Positions 1 to 10,656 of a stretch of 64,000 bases of DNA are shown here, piece after piece (the stretch's first letter is position 1; every line of letters begins with the position of its first letter). Source of the stretch: Aurelia coerulea (taxonomy: Eukaryota > Cnidaria > Scyphozoa > Semaeostomeae > Ulmaridae); contig CM076955.1 in assembly GCA_039566865.1 (NCBI GenBank), positions 7,256,501-7,320,500 on the forward strand. The letters run 5' to 3'. The notes under the pieces were generated by a model. The model searched no databases, was not told the DNA's origin, and worked only from the letters and a program-made list of their open reading frames with translations. The translations under genes were made by a program, and so were the position numbers.

Positions 1-19
1 ATTGTTTAATTTAATTGCA

Positions 20-980
20 GTAGGACTCAAGGTAGTTAATGAACGAGCCCAATCAATGTGAATATTTTCATTGACATAGTCGGGTTTTATCTCCACGCAC
101 AAGTCGATGAGCAAGTCGTTTATTTTTATGGTCAATCCAACGAAGGAGCCGAGGAATGTGAATATAGTGCTTGTTTTTCTGCGTTCTCAAGTCGATGAGC
201 AAATTGATGGGACTCGAGACTCAAGTCTATAAGCCCAGTTACGTATGACTTTATTGTTTATGTTTCCTTGTGTTTTATGCTCAAATGGATGAGTAAGTTA
301 TTTGATTTAATGGGACTCAAATCAATGAGCCCAATAAGGAGAATGTATTGTTGCTGTGACGAGTTATTATTTAATGCAAGGGACTATAGTCTATGAGGTC
401 AATGTGAATAATTTGTTTGCTTTTTCTGCATGTTCAAGTTGATGAGCAAGTTAGTTGATTTAATTTTGAATGGGACTCCAGTTTATGAGCCCAGTGTGAT
501 TATTTTGTTTTTTATTGCTGCATGCTCCAGTCAATTGCCAGCAATTTGATTTAAAGGGCCTCAAATGGATGGGCTCAGTGTGGATATATTGTTCACTTTT
601 TCTGCACGCTCATGTTGATGCACAAGTTACTTAATTCAACGGGACTCGTGTTTATGAGCCCAGTGTTGATATATTGTTTATTTTTCTTCCACAGGCTCTT
701 GTTGATGAGCAAGCTATTTAATTTAAGGCAATTTGTCCTCTTTGATGAATGAAAATGAAACCGATAAAGATCTCTATTGTATATTCCAGAAGTTGGCGTT
801 AATTCGCTTATTCAAAGAAATCAGGGTCATAGAGACTCAGTGATGCATGAATTTAGCTGCAGCGTAAATAAGGTAAATAAAGCAGTAACCAAGATCAGAA
901 CAATAGGGGACAGATTGCTTTTGAATGGACTCAAATCAGTGAGCCTGCGTGGGAATATACTGTTTATTTTCTTTGGACCT
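20..980. repeat. Degenerate minisatellite, ~85-bp period
   Basis: The motifs 'gggactcaa..atgagcccagtgtg', 'ttgtttactttttctgca' and 'caagttgatgagcaagtta' recur in the same order roughly every 80-95 bp (GGGACT starts near 211, 311, 378, 473 and 640; a further unit lies near 925-975). Copies are diverged and indel-rich, so this is an old array. No open frame follows the period, and I see no protein-coding signal. Boundaries are approximate. Confidence 0.7.
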
Positions 981-1089
981 GCCAGATATAATTGATAATT
1001 ATCTTCAGGAGGAAATTTGATAAGTAGCCAGACCTTCAGATGTTCCTCCTTCATCGGATTTACATGTCAATTAGTTCAGATTGAGAACT

Positions 1090-1535
1090 GATTTCTCCTT
1101 TCCACGTGGAAACGGGTAATGTTTAGTTGATGACTCGGACACAGAGGTTTTGCATGAAGCTGTACCAGAAGCTATGACCATGATAAGGAAATAGGTCAGG
1201 GCGCTATGCTGGCCAAGTTTGACTTCAAAAGGCCTTACAGATGGTGACCCTTTTCTGTAGTACAGTGCCCTCTTCTTGCCAGGCCTTCCCTATGGGACTG
1301 AACCCCTAGCACCGATATAACATCAATGGGATTGACACCTTGGATCTAGGACTGCGGCTCCCTGATGAGAAGCTACTAAAAGTTTGCGCAGCTCTTTCTA
1401 CACTACCTGGGATAAGGAAATATATGGTATGGAAAATGAGTTGCTATCACTGATTGCTTTACTACAGCACTGTGGTCAGGCTATTGTCTTGGGAAAACCC
1501 TTCCTTAGGCGCTTACTTGATCCGGTACATTCTAC
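1090..1535 (+). pseudogene. Decayed DIRS-type reverse transcriptase/RNase H region
   Basis: Several short stretches in different frames resemble the RT and RNase H region of DIRS-type tyrosine-recombinase retrotransposons. Near 1194 the reading GQGAMLAKFDFKRPYR matches the palm-domain start, which in this group typically reads GxGALLAKxDIKxAYR. Near 1331 a stretch containing LRLPDEKLLKV resembles the post-catalytic connection, and near 1438 ELLSLIALLQH followed by FLRRLLDP resembles the RNase H entry. The YxDD-type catalytic region is not readable. At least three frame changes and in-frame stops separate the pieces, so this is a dead copy. The tyrosine recombinase fragment at about 2250-2475 on the same strand supports the assignment. 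Family identity is inferred from motif recall; no search was run. Confidence 0.6.
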
Positions 1536-2204
1536 ATAGCTGGCCCTGATGTGCATACAGTCTCATTAATGATACCAGAGTGGTTGCTGCATCAGCTAAC
1601 TTTTCCACAGTGGACAGTTGCTGGCAAGGATTACTAAGCAATGCCCTATCTACTAATACCAAATGAATTTATTCCTCTGCCCAGGAATTAATTTGTTACT
1701 TTTGTTTTGGTGAACAGATCGATTTTGCGCATAAAATGGGTCTCTATGTCCAGCTTTGAAATCATCATTGCGGCATTTTATTGGAAAACTGAGCAAAACT
1801 TGCCAAACATCAATGCTGAAGGTGAGTCTAGCAGCAATTCGTACCTTGCAGGTTTCAGGAGGGTTTCCTGACCCTTTCTTAAATCTTCCACTGATTCCCT
1901 GTGTTATTGAGGGTTTTTGTTGTTCAAGGAGTATAAAGAAAGGTCCTGCAAAGCTCACAATATGAATCTTTTGTTTAAATTAGAGGGCTGCAGAATTTAC
2001 AGTCCCAAGTTCAGGTTTTATCCAGTAATGTGCCTTTATCAGTTTCACATGTTTGCGCTGACAGGGCACAAGTCCCAAGTGTGGCAATCATACACCTTGC
2101 AGGTTTGAAAACTGATCAGTTTGGGGAGGGATGCTCAGTCCTACTCCCTCAATCCGATTCTTCTTTGTGCCCAGGAATAGCCATCTCATGACTTACCTTG
2201 CAGT

Positions 2205-2552
2205 TTGTGGAATGACTTTGGGCCCACAATTTGTGTACTAAGATGGATCACCATCGTCCAAGTGCAAATTGAACAAGACGTTGCAGCTACTTCATACAGC
2301 AGGAGGGCAGGGTCACTTCACCCTCACAGCTTCCGCATGGGTGCCGCTACTACAGCTGCTTCATTAACATTTCCAGACTATCAAGCTTTTACCACTGGAT
2401 CAAGCTTAGGTCGTTGGTCAAGCGAAGCCTGTCAAGCTTATACCAAACTGCCTCAAAATCGTCTCATTTCAGCATCAAATCTTTGGCTTTGGCAGATCAC
2501 TCAATGGCATCTGAGCATTTTACACAAATTAAGATTAGTCGACTTTTGTTAA
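2205..2552 (+). pseudogene. Tyrosine recombinase C-terminal fragment (DIRS-type)
   Basis: The reading frame carries the C-terminal signature of tyrosine recombinases: an H-x-x-R box in PHSFRMGAATTAA (His at 2325-2327, Arg at 2334-2336), then GRWSSEACQAYTKLP at about 2410-2450, where GRW and the following Tyr occupy the position of the third catalytic His/Trp and the nucleophile region. Enzymes of this class join DNA circles into the genome during retrotransposition of DIRS, Ngaro and PAT elements. Only the last third of the domain is present in one frame; the N-terminal half is not recognisable upstream. It lies about 0.7 kb downstream of the decayed RT on the same strand, the order expected for this group. 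A Crypton-type recombinase is a less likely alternative. Confidence 0.65.
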
Positions 2553-2829
2553 GTGGTTGAAGGCTGTGGTTAAATGTAACCGAAAACAACACTTCGAAAA
2601 ATAGGAAAAGAATAATAAATAAATAAGTAAAAATAAGGAAAAAAACAAAAAAAACAAAAACATAAACAAACAGGGATCTTTAAAAAGGGAACATGGTTCT
2701 CTTACGAAAATTTTAGATGCAGTATTTTGTTTCCTTGTCCTGGACAAGGCAGAAACCAGATTACAAGCTTTTCTCTGCTTGGTGCCCCACTTATCAGCCA
2801 TGCTTTGTTTAGCATGGTTCCGCAGTAGT
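2553..2829. other. A-rich spacer before the minisatellite
   Basis: The stretch contains an A-rich tract (about 2600-2665) and no recognisable gene. It separates the tyrosine recombinase fragment from the 42-bp array and may be the residual 3' part of the DIRS-type copy. Confidence 0.4.
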
Positions 2830-4676
2830 TTGGCCAAAGTGCCATCATTTATTAGCCATGGTAGAATGGTGGTTGGCGTTGGTGCCATATTTTCGGCCAT
2901 GGTGCCGCAGTATCTTGGCCATGGTGCCATGCTTTTGGCCATGGTGCCGTAGTTTTTTGGCCATGGTGCCATTTTGTTTCTTGTTTTTGTTTGGTTTTGT
3001 TTTTTGTTTTTGTTTTTCCGGCCATGGTACCGTAGTGTTTTGGCCAGGGTGCCATGTTTTTCGGCCATGGTGCCGTAGTATGTTGGCCATGGTGCCATGC
3101 TTTTGGCCATGGTGCCGTAGTGTTCTGGCCATGGTGCCATGTTTTCGGCCATGGTGCCGGAGTGTTTGGCCATGGTGCCATGTTTTTCGGCCATGGTGCC
3201 GTCGTATGTTGGCCATGATGCCATGTTTTCGGCCATGGTGCCGTAGTATGTTGGCCATGGTGCCGTAGTGTTTGGCTATGGTGCCTTGTTTTTCGGCCAT
3301 GGTGCCGTCGTATGTTGGCCATGGTGCCATGTTTTCGGCCATGGTGCCGTAGTAGTTGGCCATGGTGCCATGTTTTTCGGCCATGGTGCCGTCGTATGTT
3401 GGCCATGGTGCCATGTTTTCGGCCATGGTGCCGTAGTATGTTGGCCATGGTGCCATGTTTTCGGCCATGGTGCCATAGTATGTTGGCCATGGTGCCATGT
3501 TTTCGGCCATGGTGCCGTAGTGTTTGGCCATGGTGCCATGTTTTTCAGCCATGGTGCCGTCGTATGTTGGCCATGGTGCCATGTTTTTCGGCCATGGTGC
3601 CATAGTGTTTTGGCCATGGTGCCGTAGTGTTTTGGCCATGGTGCCAGGCTTCAGCCACGGTGTAGTAGTATTTTGGCCATGTGGTCATGTTTTCGGCCAC
3701 GGTGCCGTAGTGTTTTGGCCATGGTGCCATGTTTTCGGCCATGGTGCCATAGTGTTTTGGCCATAGTGCCATGTTTTCGGCCATGGTACCGTAGTGTTTT
3801 GGCCATGGTGCCTTATTTCACCATGGTGCCATAATGTGTGGCCATGGTGCCATGTTTTCGGTCACGGTCCTATAGTGTTTTGGCCATAGTGCCATGTTTT
3901 CAGCCATAGTACCGTAGCGGTTTGGCCTCGATACCATGCTTGTCAGCCATGGTGCCGCAGTGTGTGTGCTGTGGTGCCATGCTTGTCTGCCATGGTGCCA
4001 CAGTATGTTGGCCAGGTGCCATGTTTTCGGCGATGGTGCTGTAGTGTTTTGGCCAGGGTGCCATGTTTCTCAGCCATGGGGCAACAGTTTGCAGCCACAG
4101 TGCCATGTTTATCAGCCATGGTGCAGCGGTTTTTGGCCTTTAGTGACATGTTTGTTGCCATGGTTTTGCAACATTTTGGCCATTGGGCCATGCATTTCGT
4201 CCATGGTGCAGTAGTGTTTGGGAAATAGTGCCCAGCCATAGGGCTGCAATTTTTTTTCTCAGCGTTGGTGCCATGTCTGTCAGCCATGGAGCCACAGTAT
4301 GTATGCCATTGTGCCATGTTTGTCACCATGGTTTCACAAGATTTGGGCCATTGTGCCAGGGTCTTCATACATGGGGCAGGAGGGGTTGGGTCCGGGTGCC
4401 ATCTTTATCGGCCATAGGTGCTGTTATTTTTGTCGGCTTTGGTCCCATATTTGTTGGCCATGGTGCCGCAGTATTTTTGGCCATTGTGCCATCTTTATCG
4501 GTCACGAGGCTGCAGTTGCTTTTGTCAGCTTTGGTCCCATATTAGTCGGCCATGGTGCCGCAGTAGCTTGGCTATGGTGCCATGTGTTAGGCCATGGTGC
4601 CATAGTGTCTTGGCCATGGTGCCATGCTTGTTTGTCGCTCATGGTGCTGAAGTATTGTGGCCATGGTGCTATGTGT
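2830..4676. repeat. 42-bp minisatellite built on GGCCATGGTGCC
   Basis: The array is made of alternating half-units, GGCCATGGTGCCATGTTTTC (20 bp) and a 22-bp partner that begins GGCCATGGTGCCGTAGTATG, forming a 42-bp dimer. Nearly every half-unit contains CCATGG. Units are most uniform between about 3040 and 3640 and decay toward 4670. A short T-rich interruption lies at 2970-3020. Because 42 is divisible by three, long open frames exist on both strands; they are by-products of the repeat. The array is continued beyond a LINE fragment at about 5485-5600. Confidence 0.95.
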
Positions 4677-5484
4677 TTAGGAGTAACTTTAGACAACAAA
4701 CTGCAGTGGAAAACTCAAGTTAACAATGCCGCATCCTCAATGAATGTCAAATTAAAGCAAATAAAACGCTTCAGATCACTATCACCACAGACCTTGGAAA
4801 AGATATATTTCCAAGGAATTTTGCCTGGCTCGACATATGGAATCGCAGTTTGGGGATCTGGTGCCTCATTAGAAGCTTTAGAAAAAGTGCATAGAAGAGC
4901 CGCGAAAATAATTCACAAATTACCAAAGAACACTCCTGAAGGTAGAGTCCTGGAGTCTGTAAATTGGAAATCCATCGAGTATATATACAAAAGGCGTGTT
5001 GCATGCCTAACACATCAGATCTATAATAACAGAGGTCCTAACATTCTAAATGAATTAATTCAACGAAAAATATCATCAAGAAGCATGAGGGATATGGAAC
5101 AACTGCAAGTTTCAAGACCAAAAGCAGAAATAGGAAGATCAAGCTTTAGACACAGAGCAGCAATCATATGGAATGTACTTCCGATGAACGTTAAAACTAT
5201 TAGATCTTATCCTGGTTTTAAATGTGAACTTTCTAAAAATTCTGAAATTTTAAATAATTTATCTTTTGGACAGTCATCAGTCATAAACAACAGGAACAAT
5301 GATTATATCTATTTTTAAAACATTTTAAGATCTTTTATTTCTCTTTTTGGATTGCTTTTCTTTTAAATATGTTTACCGTAATTGTAAGTAAGTATTAGTA
5401 AGCAGGCCCACATCAGCAGATGCTGCCTTTTATTGTCCTGCATTATCAAAAAAATCATGTATGTATGTATGTATGTATGTATGT
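4677..5484 (+). mobile_element. 5'-truncated LINE, RT C-terminal end and 3' tail
   Basis: Positions 4677-5318 encode about 213 residues of the extreme C-terminal part of a non-LTR retrotransposon reverse transcriptase: LGVTLDNKLQW, then YGIAVWGSG and KVHRRAAKIIHKLP, ending in a stop at 5316-5318. These match the conserved thumb/post-RT region (LGV..D..L.W; Y...VWG; LQ.RA.R.I) of CR1/L2/Jockey-like LINEs. A 3' UTR of about 140 bp ends in an (ATGT)n tract of about seven units at 5456-5484. All catalytic RT motifs and any endonuclease are missing. Minisatellite-type sequence lies directly on both sides (ending 4676, resuming 5485), so the copy appears to have inserted into the array. The frame is intact over the retained part. 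Confidence 0.85.
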
Positions 5485-5610
5485 TTATCTGCCACCATGG
5501 TTTTTGGACTTGGTACAATACTTGTCCGCCATGGGGCTGCGGTGTTCTGGCCTGGTGTCACAGGTTGCTGGCTATGGTGCAGTTATTAACGTATGGAGTT
5601 AATGCAATGT
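5485..5610. repeat. Remnant of the 42-bp minisatellite beyond the LINE
   Basis: Motifs such as gccaccatggttt, gtccgccatggggctgcggt, ttctggcctggtgtcac and gctatggtgcagtt are degenerate half-units of the 2830-4676 array. They resume immediately after the ATGT tail of the LINE fragment. Confidence 0.7.
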
Positions 5611-5901
5611 GTGGTAGCCTTTTGCCATAGTTCTTGTTGTGATGGGTTTGATAGCCTTTGCCAAGTTTATGGCCATGACTTACATATAGTTGTTTGCAGA
5701 TGTTGCCTTCATGCTGGCACATAGTATCCTCAGTTTGCCTCTGCTTTTCTCACCACTGTCATTTGTGGTCCTTATAACTTCTCTGTCTATTTTCCGCTTT
5801 TCTGCTCTTGCACCTCCGTCAGGAATTGGGAGGGGTATGTAAGTTCAAGGCCCTTTTGTATCGGTTGTCGGAGCTTGGTGGGTACACATTCGTGTCCTCT
5901 G

Positions 5902-6434
5902 GCCGGAAATTGTATTTTCCCTGTTCCAATCACCGTCCATAAAGGTATGCATTGTTCAGGCAGTTAAGGGCTGACGCATTTTTGCCCACTTCCTGATTAG
6001 GTCTATTGCTGGTAAGTATTAAATACCGGTTAGACAATGGTTTAACCGCAGTTAATACAACCAGAGAAAATAGGTTCCCATCTGCGCAGTTTCGAGCGGG
6101 GGCTTGGCCTCTGCGCAGGTCAGGCCATTTACCTCGTGGGCAGCAGATCAAGTTACTCCCCGTTATAAATTTGATTTCTATGACATGTTCTAGAATTCAT
6201 TTTGGGATGGATTGCATCGTTTTCCCCACCCTTTACCCTCCCTCTTCTCTCTAACTTCCTTTGCTTTCTTTTCCCTTTTCTCGCGGTTTCCTCCACCGTG
6301 GGACAGGTGTGTTAGCCGGAAATTGTATTTTCCCTGTTCCAATCACCGTCCATAAAGGTATGCATTGTTCAGGCAGTTAAGGGCTTACGCATTTTTGCCC
6401 ACTTCCTGATTAGGTCTATTGCTGGTAAGTATTA
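5902..6434. repeat. 120-bp direct repeat pair separated by 293 bp
   Basis: Positions 5902-6021 and 6315-6434 are the same 120-bp sequence with one visible difference (ctgacgc versus cttacgc), offset by exactly 413 bp. Each begins GCCGGAAATTGTATTTTCCC and ends GGTAAGTATTA. The 293-bp spacer has no coding content that I recognise. The B1-A2-B2 layout is that of the 3' end of PAT/Ngaro-type tyrosine recombinase retrotransposons with split direct repeats. DIRS-type remnants lie upstream on the plus strand, but a matching A1 repeat was not found in the window, so the assignment is tentative. A simple segmental duplication is the alternative. Confidence 0.85.
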
Positions 6435-6890
6435 ACTGTGAGTTATCCTATAAATCAGAGCACGAAGGAAATTTTTGAAGAAAAATTCTTTACTTTGGCT
6501 TAGAATGCATCTCCCAATGTCATGCTTACCATTAGCAACAAGGGAACTTTGATAGTTTTGTGACAGTTATCCCATAGATTGGAGCACGAAGAAAATTTTT
6601 GAAGAAACATCCTCTACTTTGGCTCAGAAGGCATCCCTTACCCGACTTAACCCAGCCATTCTCTGACAGTTAACACAGAAATCTTTGCATTTCGAGTATC
6701 GACGTCCTGAAAAATTCAGGTTCAAGTTCAGAGCCAGATCGGGACCGATTTTATCGCGATTGGGACCGAGTTTTGAAATTATTGGGGGGTGTCACACCCC
6801 CCCACACCCCCCCTCATTTGCGCCCCTGAATATGATGCAGGAAACAAGTGAAAGTAAAGTAAAAACATGTCGAGGATTTCCTTTATCAAA
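6435..6890. other. Intergenic, repeat fragments only
   Basis: Two similar ~60-bp stretches are present (tatcctataaatcagagcacgaaggaaattt near 6450 and tatcccatagattggagcacgaagaaaattt near 6570), a local duplication. Near 6780-6830 a G/C-run hairpin (ggggggtgtcacacccccc) ending gcgcccctg resembles the ends of the G-run MITEs elsewhere in the window. No gene is seen. Confidence 0.5.
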
Positions 6891-6894
6891 ATAA

Positions 6895-7465
6895 ATAGTT
6901 TCTTAGCTTATATTTTCCCAGTACTGGAGTTTCTTAATTTTTTGGAGATCCGAGAGTTGAGTTTCTTATAAGCAGTTTCTGATCAGAAAAAAACTACGTG
7001 TAAGAATTATATTTCGTTGAATCTAAGTTGTTGAACCAATTTGACTCAATTGAAATCGTGGAAAAAATGAGATTTTGCATTCCAATTTCCAAGGGCCACA
7101 TTCGCAACGAAATTTGTATAACAAAAAGGTTGAATTAAAATTTACAACTAGAATATTTAAAGGGTATACGCGTATCTTTTTAATGCAAGAAACTGCAGGC
7201 TTTGTTTGTTTTTTCAAACATTATGAAACCAAACTACACACTCGGATTCAAAAGCTACGAACCTTTTTGATTTGAAGTTAAAATTTTCCTAGGTCACCTG
7301 AAAGTATTTTGGTACTGTGCAGTACTGAAATATTTCTGAATTTTTTTAGTGCAATTTCTGTTAATACTTGCTATGGAATTCCCTCATAAAAGGTACTCCC
7401 AAGACATAAAGAGACTAGTCACAAAATTTTTGAGTAAAATGGCCTAAAACTTAAGAAACTGGTAA
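6895..7465. mobile_element. Non-autonomous element with clustered AGTTTCTTA motifs, copy 1
   Basis: The left side (6895-6985) has four AGTTTCTTA/AGTTTCTGA motifs and the segment cagtactggagtttcttaat; the right side has cctaaaacttaagaaactgg near 7443. The same motif clusters bound the repeats at 11166-12108 and 26265-26590. It is a presumed DNA transposon derivative with subterminal repeats. No TSD was identified and the limits are approximate. Confidence 0.45.
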
Positions 7466-8854
7466 AAAAAATTTGTCTAACCACTCATAGTGTGCATAAA
7501 AGCCATTATGGTGATCACGATGAAATTTTACAAACCGGATCAACCAACTTGGTCATTGCTCTCGTCGTTGAAGTTTGACCATCTTTTGCCAATTTTTTGA
7601 ACACGTTCAGTTGCTTTTGAAGGCCATTAGATTTGATATTAACAATCTCCGTTTCTTTAGCATTCTTTATTCATACTTCAAGTAAGGGAAAGGGATTCCC
7701 ACATTTCTGTGAAAATCCTCCAGGCATCTCGCGAACTTTTTCCGTAAACACAGGCATACTTCAGAACATTAGGCCAAAATTTGGCCGGCACAAGAACTAA
7801 GATTTTCCCGCCAAAACTTTCCCGCCCAAACATTCCTGTAAGATTTCGCCCCCTTGGAGAACTGAGATGAACAGTGAAGGGGCATGTGAAGAGTGAAAAA
7901 CGCACTTTGGTTCTTACAGCAAAAATATCGAGTCCCCTCGTCAGAACATGTTTTGCAAAATGTTAGATAGGCAAGAGATACACTGTTTCTATAAGGAAAA
8001 TAAATTTGAAAGTGTCAATTTCAAGGTCGTATGACTTGTAAAATAATCTTTTCGGGTTTGTTTTGATTTCCAAGTAATTTTCCTGCAAATTATTTGAACA
8101 AGTAATGGCGAGGGTATGGTCTGAAACCTTGCGATTTTTTCCTTAGTTTCAACACCCTGTTACTCTTGAGTTAGGCCGAATATCGGGAAAATGCACATTG
8201 GAAGTGTGCATCAGAATTCATTTTTAAGAACTTCGTTGTTATTGTTTGAAAATATTCGAAAACCGCAAATCCGTGGAACAAAAACAAAGATAGGTTTTAG
8301 CCCTTTTTCGGAGGTTTGCTTGTTTACAGCGGGCCGCCATCTTTGAAAATAGCGTGATCTGATTGGTAAATCCCCAAATCAAAACAAACTTCTCCGTCTA
8401 TTGAAAACGAAATGTTGCCCTGTTTATTTGATGATATCGAGAGATTAGCAAATCAATTAGACAAATGAAAGCATTAAGCCATCTTTTGTTCTATTTTTAA
8501 ACTAGGCGCTATATATCCGTCATTTGTCTTTACGTAATTGCTAGGTGGTTCTGGAACTGTAGAAATCGCAGTGAAGAAGACGAATGGCAATATGTTCCCA
8601 AAAGAATCACCACTAGGGACGACCAATCTCAGGCTAGAACCAGAGCTCCATTTGAAGTTGAAAAGCTTTCTCAATTTGTGTCATGAATAACGAAAAATTT
8701 TTTTCTCAAAAGAAAGTGTCATAAACCCAAATGATACTAAAAGTATATCTTGGTCATAATTTGCTAAAAGACAATGCAATGTGACGAAACGTCACGAAAT
8801 ATATGATTTTAATTAGTGCAAACAGATGGGAGTTCAGTTCAACGGAATGATGTT
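7466..8854. other. Intergenic, no recognisable gene
   Basis: No frame longer than about 75 codons and no recognisable domain is visible. The composition is AT-rich, ordinary non-coding sequence. Nothing supports a gene here by eye. Confidence 0.4.
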
Positions 8855-9476
8855 TTAGCAGCCGGTTGGAATTTACTCACAATGAGTTATAGCGACATTA
8901 GTTCTAAAATTGACAGTCATTAAGGTCATCAAAATTGCACTTTCGGTCAAAACTGAAAATTTACCCATGAAAATTTAACTTGATTCCCCATGTTCAATCT
9001 AAACTGGCGTATGCTAGCGTCTGCCAAAATGGAATAATGCCATGGTACACAAAGTGCTTAATAAGATTGTTGTTAAAGAAATTGTCAAGTGCCGTTCATA
9101 GCCAGAACCAGATGACGTCATGACTATTTCTGCTATGGACGGCACAGAATATTTTGTTTGTATCTTGTTGAGTTTTAACTGTGATATAAGGATAAAAGAA
9201 TTTTCAACTTAGTGCAAATCAAGCATAAAAGCAAAGGTTAGGCAGGTTGCTAGATAGTTATAGGAAATTCCCTGTTTGTTTATTAGCAGCCCGTTGGAAT
9301 TTACCCACAAGGAGTTATAGCGACATTAGTTCTAAAATTGACAGGTCATCAAAATTGCACTTTCGGTCATAACAGAAAATTTAACTTGATTCCCCATCTT
9401 CAATTTAGTGCAAATCAAGCATAAAAGCAAAGGTTAGGCAGGTTGCTAGATAGTTATAGGAAATTTCCTGTTTGTG
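8855..9476. repeat. Interleaved local duplications (units X and Y)
   Basis: Unit X (ttagcagcc.gttggaattta..gttatagcgacattag..cactttcggtca) occurs at 8855-9000 and 9283-9402. Unit Y (tagtgcaaatcaagcataaa..gatagttataggaaatt) occurs at 9209-9279 and 9403-9476. The order is X-spacer-Y-X-Y, so the YX junction arose before or during a tandem duplication of about 195 bp. Copies are near-identical, with small deletions in the second X. Confidence 0.85.
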
Positions 9477-9842
9477 AGGGAGATCCAAGCACATTTAGGA
9501 ACACTTTTTTCAATGAATGGAACAGAAACGGGAACAGGAACAGGAACTAAAATTCTAAGAAACACGGATGTCTTTCATGACCACAGTACTATCTATGCCA
9601 AAGCGTGCACCTCTTTTACTTCCAGATAATATTGATGTCATAACAATTTGCATATTAATAGGATTATTTATAGTCTTATTTGCGCTCAGAATATATAAAA
9701 AGGATTCATTTTATCCAGTCATTACAAAGCTACTGGCCGATTGGAAACTGTGGTTCTAATTTCTACTAAAAGTTTGCAAGATATGGTATGAGTATTCTTA
9801 TAATTAAACAAAGTAAAGATATTTGTACCTCGATATGATATG
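9477..9842. other. Short intergenic stretch with a small open frame
   Basis: A 63-codon frame (9568-9759, plus) contains one hydrophobic segment (residues about 24-42, IDVITICILIGLFIVLFAL) followed by basic residues. It looks like a possible single-pass membrane peptide, but it has no recognised family, no supporting exon and a length compatible with chance. Confidence 0.2.
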
Positions 9843-9844
9843 AA

Positions 9845-10087
9845 TAGACCTTTTAGCTATTCTACAAAAGAGCCTGGATCGAGCGTTATTTTTATACACG
9901 AGGTTCGATAGAGTGGCGTTAGAGATTCTATCAATATTGTGTATATTCGAAAATTCTACAAAGTGCACTTTGTAGAATTTTCGAATTTGCACAATAGTGG
10001 TAGAAGCTCTTAACACCACTTTATCGAGCCTCGCGTATAAAAATAACGCTCGATCCAGGCTCTTTTGTAGAATAGCTAAAAGGTCTA
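9845..10087. mobile_element. Near-perfect palindromic MITE with TA target site
   Basis: The element is an almost complete palindrome centred at AAAGTGCACTTT (about 9967). Outer ends read TA-GACCTTTTAGCTATTCTAC and the reverse complement, with TA at both ends (9845-9846 and 10086-10087). The 243-bp size, long arms and TA duplication fit a Tc1/mariner-type foldback MITE. The arms differ at a few positions near the centre. Confidence 0.85.
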
Positions 10088-10582
10088 CAGAAGCCGGAAT
10101 TAATCACGCTGTTTCAAGCATATAACGTTACGGCATTTATTATACACTTGACAACAGGTCATGACAAACATACTCACAACAGCGTGCTGAACGAATTTAA
10201 ATTTCATATCAAAATTCAAAAATTGAACTTTTTTTAGTTGTTTATCTTTGTACTACCTACCATTGCAACGCACAACCAGTAGATTTTTTTCAGTTGTGGA
10301 TTTATCTGCATACTGGTACTGGTTGAAAGAAAATGCAATCATTTTGTTGTAAGAAACGAGAAATTTGAGCTAATACTGAAGTTGTGAAAAGTTTCGTACA
10401 CTTGCTAGATCTTTAGTTATTCTACCCCGGGCGATTCAACAAAAAGAATTCCCCTTTGAAAGGTCATGACTAGATTGATATCATGAAAATGATATCGGCA
10501 AATATATAGATTAATTGTAGACATGTTCAAATCAATTTTGAAAATTTTACCTGACTGGATTCGGGAACTAGTCGAAAACACC
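10088..10582. other. Intergenic, no recognisable gene
   Basis: AT-rich sequence without recognisable coding or repeat structure. Confidence 0.35.
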
Positions 10583-10656
10583 GCAACACAGGTGAACACA
10601 TGCGTGAGCACAGGTGAACACAAATGAACACAGGCGAGCACAGCTGAGCACCGGTC
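10583..10656. repeat. 10-bp tandem repeat carrying E-box cores
   Basis: About seven decamers of the form AGCACAGGTG/AACACAAATG run head to tail (cacaggtg, cacatgcgtg, cacaggtg, cacaaatg, cacaggcg, cacagctg). Several contain CAGGTG or CAGCTG, the CANNTG E-box core. The 10-bp period puts successive cores on one face of the helix. Whether this is regulatory is unknown. Confidence 0.75.

Noticed and set aside
2535..3785. Long open frames on both strands (up to 264 codons) in the 42-bp array
   Set aside because: They are by-products of a stop-poor repeat whose length is divisible by three; all show the same 14-residue period and no independent domain.
3936..4545. Cys/Trp-rich plus-strand frames
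   Set aside because: Translation of degenerate minisatellite units, not a cysteine-rich protein.
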